A stretch of 46,497 nucleotides of DNA, taken from assembly GCA_035691305.1 (NCBI GenBank), contig DASSJF010000070.1:1-46497 (forward strand), in the 5' to 3' direction. Source of the stretch: a bacterium. GTDB taxonomy: Bacteria > Sysuimicrobiota > Sysuimicrobiia > Sysuimicrobiales > Segetimicrobiaceae. Below are positions 40,700-46,497 of the stretch, piece after piece. The first letter of the stretch is position 1; every line of letters begins with the position of its first letter. The translations under genes were made by a program, and so were the position numbers. The notes beneath the pieces were generated by a model. The model ran no database searches. It saw only the letters and a list, made by a program, of their open reading frames with translations, and had not been told where the DNA came from.

Positions 40700-41719
40700 A
40701 TGGGTGTATCGGAATCCTCGCACGCGACGGTGCACGTCCCGGTGCTGGTGGACGAGGTGCTCACGCACCTCGCGCCGCGGCCCGGCGCGGTCATCGTTGA
40801 TGCGACCCTCGGCGAGGGCGGGCACGCCGAGGCAATACTGCGGAAGATCGCGCCCGCCGGACGGCTCATCGGGCTCGACCGCGACGGCGAAGCGCTGGCG
40901 CGCGCGGAAGAACGGCTGCGCCCGTTCGGACAAAACGTGACATTGGCCCAGGCGAACTTCGGCGATCTGGACGAGGCGTTGGACGTGCTCGGCGTGGCGG
41001 CGGTGGACGGGGTGCTGCTAGACGTCGGGGTCTCGACGCGCCAGCTCACGGAGGCGGAGCGCGGCTTCAGCTTCGACCGCGTCGGGCCGCTCGACATGCG
41101 CATGGACCGCGAAGAGTCCCGGACGGCCGCCGACCTCGTGAACACGCTGTCCGAGCGCGACCTCGCCGATCTCATCTACCGGTACGGCGAAGAGCGCGCG
41201 TCGCGCAAGATCGCCCGGCAGATCGTGGCACGCCGTCCGCTCCGCACGACGCGCGATCTCGCGCGCGCGGTCGAGGCGGCGGTGGGGGCCGGCCGCGGAC
41301 GGCTCCATCCGGCCACGCGCACGTTTCAGGCGCTGCGGATCGCCACCAACCGCGAGATCGACTCGCTCGAGCGCGCGCTCCCGCAGGCGGTGCGACGCCT
41401 CCGTCCGGGCGGACGTCTCTGCGTCATCGCGTTCCACTCGCTCGAAGACCGCGTGGTCAAGACGACGCTCGCCCGGTTCGCGCGCGGCTGCACCTGCCCG
41501 CCGGGCCTGCCGGAGTGCCGCTGCGGCGGCGAGCGGCTCGTGCGGATCTTGACGAAAAAGCCGGTCACACCGTCGGCGGCCGAGGTGGCCCGCAACCCCC
41601 GCGCGCGCAGCGCGCGGCTGCGGGCGGCCGAGCGGCTAATCGACGACGGCGCATCCCGCCGCCTAGTCCCGTCCCGGGGCGACAGCGGCGTGGCGCGGCC
41701 GCGGCGGAGCGGCATCTAG
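40700..41719 (+). CDS. rsmH: 16S rRNA (cytosine1402-N4)-methyltransferase
   Basis: RsmH (MraW) methylates C1402 of 16S rRNA in the P site. The 339-residue protein shows VHVPVLVDEVLTHL, VDATLGEGGHAEAIL (SAM loop), LIGLDRDGEAL, DGVLLDVGVSTRQL, GFSFDRVGPLDMRMD, FQALRIATNREIDSLE and VIAFHSLEDRVVK, all standard. A cysteine-rich CTCPPGLPECRCGG insert near the C-terminus is usual for the family. ATG 40700 is preferred for closeness to the HVPVL motif; GTG 40676 is possible. It follows mraZ and its stop overlaps the ftsL-like start. Confidence 0.95.
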   Translation: MGVSESSHATVHVPVLVDEVLTHLAPRPGAVIVDATLGEGGHAEAILRKIAPAGRLIGLDRDGEALARAEERLRPFGQNVTLAQANFGDLDEALDVLGVAAVDGVLLDVGVSTRQLTEAERGFSFDRVGPLDMRMDREESRTAADLVNTLSERDLADLIYRYGEERASRKIARQIVARRPLRTTRDLARAVEAAVGAGRGRLHPATRTFQALRIATNREIDSLERALPQAVRRLRPGGRLCVIAFHSLEDRVVKTTLARFARGCTCPPGLPECRCGGERLVRILTKKPVTPSAAEVARNPRARSARLRAAERLIDDGASRRLVPSRGDSGVARPRRSGI

Positions 41720-42180
41720 TGTTGGCGCTCGAACGGCAACATCGTGTTTATCCGGTGCTTCTGCCGGAATCTTGGGCCGAAGGGGGGGAGGCGACCCGGC
41801 GTCGGCGGAGACGTTATCCGGTAGTTTCGGCACTCACGATCGCAGCACTCGCGGTACTCCCGTTCATCGCATACGTCGCAGCCGTATCCAACGCCGCACA
41901 CATCGGCTACCAGATACTACACCTGTCGCAGGACATCGCCGCCCTAGAGATGGACCACGAACGTCTCCAGGCCACCGCCTCCTCCCTGAGGGCCCCGGAC
42001 CGCATCGAGCGATTGGCCGTGACGCGCCTCGGCCTCCGCTCCCCCGGCGCGCACCAGATCGCCGCGATCCGGCTGCCGCGCATCGCCGTCCGTGCCGACG
42101 ACCGCCGGTCCGGGCTGTGGCAGCGGTTCGGCGCGTACTTCCACCGCAGCGAGGCGCAGGCCGCACCGGCGCCGCGATGA
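41719..42180 (+). CDS. ftsL: FtsL-like cell-division membrane protein
   Basis: A 153-residue bitopic protein in the dcw position of ftsL. A basic cytoplasmic segment (RRRRRRYP) precedes one membrane helix (VSALTIAALAVLPFIAYVAA), then a coiled-coil-like stretch (HLSQDIAALEMDHERLQATA) and the FtsL/DivIC-type RIERLAVTRLGLRSPG motif. It would recruit the divisome partners FtsB and FtsI. The start GTG 41719 overlaps the rsmH stop (TAGTG); TTG 41722 is adjacent. A 40-residue Arg/Ala-rich tail is longer than usual. Confidence 0.8.
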   Translation: MLALERQHRVYPVLLPESWAEGGEATRRRRRRYPVVSALTIAALAVLPFIAYVAAVSNAAHIGYQILHLSQDIAALEMDHERLQATASSLRAPDRIERLAVTRLGLRSPGAHQIAAIRLPRIAVRADDRRSGLWQRFGAYFHRSEAQAAPAPR

Positions 42181-42239
42181 GCCGTAATCGGCGGGTCCGC
42201 GCGCGCCGTCTCGCGCGCCTCCGTCCGATCACGGGGTAG
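42177..42239 (+). CDS. Possible 20-residue Arg-rich coupled ORF
   Basis: ATG 42177 overlaps the ftsL-like stop as ATGA and opens a frame of only 20 codons (MSRNRRVRARRLARLRPITG) ending 13 bases before the ftsI start. It could couple translation to ftsI or be fortuitous. The composition, one third arginine, is unlike a folded protein. Confidence 0.2.
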   Translation: MSRNRRVRARRLARLRPITG

Positions 42240-42252
42240 GTGACGACGCGAC

Positions 42253-44097
42253 GTGCGCCGTTCCCCACGGCCGCGCCGGCGCCGCCGCACATCGGACGGA
42301 TCGCAGTTTCCTCGACCGCGCCGCGCCGCCGCGCCGTCGCCGGGTGACGGCGGCCCGGGCGTGCCGCGGGGGCGCCTCGCGGCGCTCGCCGTCGTCTGGA
42401 TCGTCGCGTTTGCCCTCCTCGCGATGCGCATGGTCGACCTTCAGGTGGTGCGCGGAGGCGCGCTCGGCCGTCTCGCCATGCGCCAGCAGCTCGAGTCGCT
42501 GCGGCTTCCGGGCCGCCGCGGGCTGATCGTCGACCGCGCGGGCCGCCCCCTTGCGATCAACGTCGAAGTCGACTCGGTCTACGCGGTGCCCAGGGCCATC
42601 GACGATCCCGACGTCTTCGCGCGCGCGGTCGGCCCCGCGCTGGGCCTCCCGCCGCAGGAGGTCCGCGCCCGCCTCACGCGCGGCGGGCCGTATTTCGCCT
42701 GGCTCGCGCGGCGGCAGCCCGCGGCGGTGGCGGACCGCCTCCGCGCGCTGAATCTCGGTGACGCGGTCGGAATCGTCGCGGAGGCGAAGCGCGCATACCC
42801 GGCGGGCACGCTCGCGGCGAATGTGCTCGGGTTCACCGGCACGGACGACGCCGGGCTCGCCGGTCTCGAACTGCAGTACGACCCGCTGATGCGCGGCACC
42901 GGCGGGATGGGGGTGGCCGATCGCGACGCGATCGGCCGTGAGCTCGTCCAGACGCAGCGCATCGTGACCCCGCCGCGCGACGGCGCCACGCTGGTGCTGA
43001 CGATCGACGAAGTGATCCAGCACATCGCGGAGCGCGAGCTCGCCCGCGCCGTCCAGCAGGCGCACGCCCGCGCCGGTCTTGCGATCGTGATGGATCCCGA
43101 GACGGGCGCGCTCCTCGCGCTGGCGGCGGTGCCGTCGTTCGATCCGAACCGCTACCAGAATGCGCCGCCGGCGCTCTGGAAAAGCCCCGCGGTCGCCGAC
43201 GTGTACGAGCCCGGCTCGACGTTCAAGTTGATCCTCGCCGCGGCCGCGCTCGACAGCCGCGCCGTGACCCTCGACGACCGCTGGACCGATCCCGGCAAGA
43301 TCCGCATAAACGGCGCGACGATTCACGACGCGGAGCCGAACGAGCACTTCGCGTCGCTCGGGCTCGCCGACATCATCAAGTACTCCAGCAACGTCGGCGC
43401 CGCGCAGGTCGCGACCCGGCTCGGCAAGGACGCGATGTACCGCTACATCCGGCAGTTCGGGTTCGGCCGGCCGACCGGCGTCGATCTGCCGGGCGAGGTC
43501 GCGGGGCTCGTGCGGCCGATCGCGCAGTGGTTCGGGCCGACCCTTCAGAACATCGCCTTCGGGCAGGGCATCTCCGTGACGCCGATCCAGCTGCTGGTCG
43601 CGGCGTCGTCGTTCGGTACAGACGGGCTCGCGGTGCGGCCGCACGCGGTCGCCGTCGTCCGCGATGCGTCGGGGCGGGTCATCGCCACGCCCGGCGACGG
43701 CACCCGCCACCGGGTCATCGACGCGGACGTGGCCGGACAGGTGCTCGCGATGATGCGGGAGGTGGTCCGCGCCGGCACGGGCGTGAAGGCCCAGGTCGAC
43801 GGGTACGCGGTCGCCGGCAAGACCGGCACCGCGCAACGGCCCGGGCCGCGCGGCGGCTACGAGCCGGGCGCCTACGTGGCCTCGTTCGTGGGCCTCGTTC
43901 CGGTGCCCTCACCGAAGTTGGCGATCCTGGTCGTCGTCGACCGGCCCCGCGGCGTCTACTTCGGCGGGGACGTCGCCGCGCCGGTCTTCCACGAGATCGC
44001 GCGCCAGGCGCTGTGGTACCTGCGCGTGCCGCCGGAGGACACGCCGCAGGCGGCGATGACTCCACCCGCGGGGGCGGGCCCGGCGCCATCCCGTTGA
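42253..44097 (+). CDS. ftsI: Division transpeptidase, penicillin-binding protein 2 (FtsI/SpoVD)
   Basis: A 614-residue class B PBP that cross-links septal peptidoglycan. An Arg/Pro-rich cytoplasmic tail and one membrane helix (LAALAVVWIVAFALLAMRMV) are followed by a dimerisation domain (RGLIVDRAGRPLAINVEV) and the transpeptidase domain with EPGSTFK (catalytic serine near residue 322), YSSNVGAA (SxN) and AGKTGTA (KTG). No PASTA repeats follow, as in FtsI rather than SpoVD of spore formers. The GTG start at 42253 is not preceded by a strong ribosome site. It lies between ftsL-like and murE genes. Confidence 0.94.
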   Translation: MRRSPRPRRRRRTSDGSQFPRPRRAAAPSPGDGGPGVPRGRLAALAVVWIVAFALLAMRMVDLQVVRGGALGRLAMRQQLESLRLPGRRGLIVDRAGRPLAINVEVDSVYAVPRAIDDPDVFARAVGPALGLPPQEVRARLTRGGPYFAWLARRQPAAVADRLRALNLGDAVGIVAEAKRAYPAGTLAANVLGFTGTDDAGLAGLELQYDPLMRGTGGMGVADRDAIGRELVQTQRIVTPPRDGATLVLTIDEVIQHIAERELARAVQQAHARAGLAIVMDPETGALLALAAVPSFDPNRYQNAPPALWKSPAVADVYEPGSTFKLILAAAALDSRAVTLDDRWTDPGKIRINGATIHDAEPNEHFASLGLADIIKYSSNVGAAQVATRLGKDAMYRYIRQFGFGRPTGVDLPGEVAGLVRPIAQWFGPTLQNIAFGQGISVTPIQLLVAASSFGTDGLAVRPHAVAVVRDASGRVIATPGDGTRHRVIDADVAGQVLAMMREVVRAGTGVKAQVDGYAVAGKTGTAQRPGPRGGYEPGAYVASFVGLVPVPSPKLAILVVVDRPRGVYFGGDVAAPVFHEIARQALWYLRVPPEDTPQAAMTPPAGAGPAPSR

Positions 44098-44138
44098 CCC
44101 GCGCGGCGGCGCGGGCGCTAATTTGGGCATTTTGATGA

Positions 44139-44144
44139 TATGCT
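44139..44144 (+). promoter_or_regulatory. Candidate extended -10 box before murE
   Basis: TGATATGCT provides an extended -10 element (TGn then TATGCT) in the 66-bp ftsI-murE gap, which is AT-richer than its surroundings. The leader would carry the GGAGGAG site at 44151-44157. Confidence 0.35.
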
Positions 44145-44163
44145 CAGCGCGGAGGAGTACCGG

Positions 44164-45669
44164 ATGCGTGTGAGAGACCTGGTGGCCGCGCTGGCCGCGC
44201 AGGATGCCGGGACGGCGAACGGCGCCGCCGTCTCCGTCGTGGGGGACCCGGGCCGGGAGTTCACCGGGCTCTCGAACGACTCGCGGAGCGTGCGGTCCGG
44301 CGACCTGTTCGCGGCGATCCGGGGCTTCGCCCAGGACGGGCACCGCTACGCGGCGGACGCCGTGCGGCGCGGCGCGGCCGTCCTGCTCGTCGACCACCCC
44401 CTCACCGATCTGGCCGTCACCCAAGTCGTGGCGCGGGATACCCGGCGCGCCTTCGCGGCGGCCGCGGCCGCGTTCTACCGCCACCCCTCACGCGAGATGC
44501 GGCTGTGCGGCATCACCGGCACGAACGGCAAGACGACGACGACGTTTCTCATCGACGCGATCCTTCGCGCGGTCGGCCGGCGCAGCGCCGTGATCGGCAC
44601 GCTTGGAGTCCAGACGGACGGCGCCGCCGTGGAGTTTCACGCGACGACGCCGACGACGCCCGAAGCCTCCGATCTGCAGCGGCTCCTGCGCGAGATGGCG
44701 GACCGCGGTGTGCAGGACGTGACGATGGAGGTGACGTCGCACGCCCTCGAGCTCGACCGGGTCGCCGGCTGCAGGTTCGTCACCGCGGTGTTCACGAACC
44801 TCACGCAGGACCACCTCGACCTGCACGGTACCCTCGCGGCGTACCGGGACGCGAAGGCGCGGCTGTTCGCGATGGTGGACCCCGACGGCGTCGGCATCGT
44901 GAACGCCGACGATCCGTACGCCGCCGCGATGGCCGAGGCGAGCCGCGCGCCGGTGTGGACGTACGGCGTCGGCGGCTCCGCGCGCATTCGCGCGGAAGGG
45001 GTGACGCTCACCCCGCGCGGCACCACGATGACCGTCGTCTGGCCGGACGGGCGCATGTCGCTCGCGCTGCCGCTGCCCGGGCGCTTCAACGTCAGCAACG
45101 CGCTCGCGGCGTTCGCGGTCGGTCTCAGCCGGGGCGTGCCGGCGGACGCGATGCGCGGGGTCCTCGCGACCACGGCGGGCGTACCGGGCCGGTTCGAGCC
45201 CGTCGACGAGGGCCAGCCGTTCGCGGTGATCGTGGACTACGCGCATACTCCGGACAGTCTCGAGCAGGTCCTGCGGCTCTCCGCGGAGATCGCGCAGGGC
45301 CGGCGGATCGTCGTCTTCGGCTGCGGCGGCGACCGCGACCGCACGAAGCGGCCGATCATGGGCCGCATCGGCACGACGCTCGCCGACTACGCGTTCTTCA
45401 CTTCCGACAATCCGCGCAGCGAAGATCCGGACGCGATCCTGCGCGAGATCGAGGCGGGCGTGCCGGACGCGCGCAACTACGCGAGCCACGCGGACCGCCG
45501 CGTGGCGATCGAGCACGCGATCGCGATGGCGCGGCCCGGCGACGTCGTCGTCATCGCCGGCAAGGGACACGAGACTTACCAGATCGTCGGCGACCGGGTG
45601 ATCGACTTCGACGACCGCGCGGTCGCCCGAGAGGTGCTCCGGGCGCGTTTCGCCGGGAAGACCCCGTGA
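44164..45669 (+). CDS. murE: UDP-MurNAc-tripeptide synthetase, meso-diaminopimelate type
   Basis: MurE adds the third stem-peptide residue in the cytosol. The 501-residue ligase shows SRSVRSGDLFAAIRG, the ATP loop GITGTNGKTTTTFLI, TTPTTPEASDLQ, TMEVTSHALELDRV, FTNLTQDHLDLHGT with the carbamylated-lysine region, and GCGGDRDRTKRPIM. The substrate motif reads SDNPRSEDP, the DNPR form used by meso-diaminopimelate enzymes rather than the lysine type. ATG 44164 follows GGAGGAG by six bases; the earlier ATG 44140 lies in the putative -10 box. The stop overlaps murF as GTGA. Confidence 0.95.
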   Translation: MRVRDLVAALAAQDAGTANGAAVSVVGDPGREFTGLSNDSRSVRSGDLFAAIRGFAQDGHRYAADAVRRGAAVLLVDHPLTDLAVTQVVARDTRRAFAAAAAAFYRHPSREMRLCGITGTNGKTTTTFLIDAILRAVGRRSAVIGTLGVQTDGAAVEFHATTPTTPEASDLQRLLREMADRGVQDVTMEVTSHALELDRVAGCRFVTAVFTNLTQDHLDLHGTLAAYRDAKARLFAMVDPDGVGIVNADDPYAAAMAEASRAPVWTYGVGGSARIRAEGVTLTPRGTTMTVVWPDGRMSLALPLPGRFNVSNALAAFAVGLSRGVPADAMRGVLATTAGVPGRFEPVDEGQPFAVIVDYAHTPDSLEQVLRLSAEIAQGRRIVVFGCGGDRDRTKRPIMGRIGTTLADYAFFTSDNPRSEDPDAILREIEAGVPDARNYASHADRRVAIEHAIAMARPGDVVVIAGKGHETYQIVGDRVIDFDDRAVAREVLRARFAGKTP

Positions 45670-46497
45670 GCGCGATCGCGATCTCGGCGGCCGAAGCCGC
45701 GCGGCTCGCTCGCGGGACGGTCGTGCGCGGCGACCCTGCGACGCGGGTGTGCGGCGCGGCGATCGACAGCCGGGACGTCGAGCCCGAGATGCTGTTTGTC
45801 GCGCTGCGCGGTGAGCACACGGACGGCCACCGCTTCATCGACGACGCGTTTCGCGCCCGCGCCGCCGCGGCGCTGGTGGCCGGCGACGTCGCGTCGGCGC
45901 CGGAGTGGGCGGTGCTGATCCGCACGGACGACACGCTGCGGGGTCTGCAGCGGCTCGGCCGCGGCCTGCGGGACCGCCGTCCGCTGCGCGTCGTGGCCAT
46001 CACGGGAAGCGTCGGCAAGACCTCGACCAAGGAGATGACCGCCCTCGTCCTCGCGGAGCGCTTCGAGACGGCGCGGTCCCCGGAGAACTGGAACACCGAG
46101 ATCGGCGTGCCCTTGGTGCTCGCCAACCTGCCGGAGACCGCGTCGGTCGTGGTGCTCGAGTTCGCGATGCGCGGGCCGGGACAGATCCGCGAGCTGGTCG
46201 AGATCGCGCGGCCGGGAATCGGCGTCGTGACCGTGATCGGCGAATCGCACATGGATTTCTTCGAGACCCGCGAGCAACTCGCCGCGGCGAAGGGCGAGCT
46301 GATCGAAGGCCTGCCCGCCGACGGCGTCGCGGTGCTGAACGCCGACGACCCGCTGGCGATGAACCTCGCCCGGCGGGGCCCCGCGCGCGTCATGACGTTC
46401 GGGTTCGGTGACGCGGACGTCGCGGCGCGCGAGATCCGGACGCGGCCCGGCGAGGGCAGCACGTTCGTGCTGCGCGCCGGCGGGGAGGAAGCCTCCG
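45666..46497 (+). CDS. murF: UDP-MurNAc-tripeptide:D-Ala-D-Ala ligase, cut by window end
   Basis: MurF adds D-Ala-D-Ala to complete the pentapeptide precursor. The first 277 residues are visible and remain open to the window edge. Landmarks are GAAIDSRDVEPEMLFVALRG, the ATP loop VAITGSVGKTSTKEMTA, SPENWNTEIGVPLVLANL, VLEFAMRGPGQIRELVEI and VVTVIGESHMDFF, the standard MurF order. The GTG start overlaps the murE stop (GTGA). The C-terminal third lies outside the window. Confidence 0.95.
   Translation, partial: MSAIAISAAEAARLARGTVVRGDPATRVCGAAIDSRDVEPEMLFVALRGEHTDGHRFIDDAFRARAAAALVAGDVASAPEWAVLIRTDDTLRGLQRLGRGLRDRRPLRVVAITGSVGKTSTKEMTALVLAERFETARSPENWNTEIGVPLVLANLPETASVVVLEFAMRGPGQIRELVEIARPGIGVVTVIGESHMDFFETREQLAAAKGELIEGLPADGVAVLNADDPLAMNLARRGPARVMTFGFGDADVAAREIRTRPGEGSTFVLRAGGEEAS

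Noticed and set aside
1-46497. CRISPR arrays, insertion sequences, rRNA, riboswitches
   Set aside because: I looked for spaced direct repeats, transposase motifs, rRNA signatures and known riboswitch cores and saw none that hold up.

Overview
The window is 46.5 kb of high-GC bacterial chromosome, densely packed with genes. It has no rRNA, CRISPR array, transposase or integrase. The gene content (coenzyme F420 biosynthesis, menaquinone methylation, meso-diaminopimelate-type MurE, a ReoM/IreB-family regulator, a Thermotoga-type inositol pathway, a type A RNase P RNA) suggests an uncultivated deep-branching terrabacterial lineage related to Sysuimicrobiota/CSP1-3, Armatimonadota, Chloroflexota or early Firmicutes. 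The phylum is inferred from gene content and could not be tested.

Layout. 1-3.4 kb (minus): tRNA(CAU) and a CUT1 sugar ABC importer (binding protein and two permeases, no ATPase), with a perfect stem-loop between binding protein and permease. 3.5-6.0 kb (plus): menaquinone methyltransferase, ReoM/IreB overlapping MurA, then tRNA-Val. 6.1-7.6 kb (minus): three small unrecognised genes. 7.8-13.7 kb (plus): thioesterase, HAD phosphatase, GH63-like glucosidase and glycogen debranching enzyme, joined by stop/start overlaps. 13.7-19.7 kb: F420 biosynthesis. An FbiB-type nitroreductase, cofD and cofC (plus) converge on cofH, cofG and a Shemin-type 5-aminolevulinate synthase (minus). 19.8-22.7 kb: a methyltransferase, a geranylgeranyl-reductase-like flavoprotein, and an amidohydrolase that appears to start at ACG. 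23-26.6 kb: an acyltransferase-like membrane protein, a secreted seven-repeat protein, a zinc-ribbon coiled-coil protein and an RNase H-like protein. 26.7-27.1 kb: rnpB with its own promoter.

27.2-39.1 kb (plus): a metabolic stretch containing likely IolM, IolN and IolO of the Thermotoga-type myo-inositol route, two tandem D-2-hydroxyacid dehydrogenases and an HpcH/HpaI aldolase. Between these lie a Cof-type HAD, an F420-dependent luciferase-like oxidoreductase, an Fpg-family glycosylase, a FAD oxidoreductase coupled to an MbfA-like ferritin/VIT fusion, and an alpha/beta hydrolase. 39.1-40.0 kb: a zinc-ribbon protein and a DUF5317 membrane protein, ending at an intrinsic terminator. 40.1 kb to the end: the dcw cluster (MraZ operator, mraZ, rsmH, ftsL-like, ftsI/spoVD, murE, murF cut by the window edge).

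Two traits recur. Genes are often joined by NTGA overlaps, where the stop TGA shares bases with the next start. ATG, GTG, TTG and apparently CTG all occur in this role, so conventional start prediction truncates some genes. Several promoters place the -10 box about 6-9 bases from a start codon or a mature tRNA end, implying leaderless or nearly leaderless transcripts.
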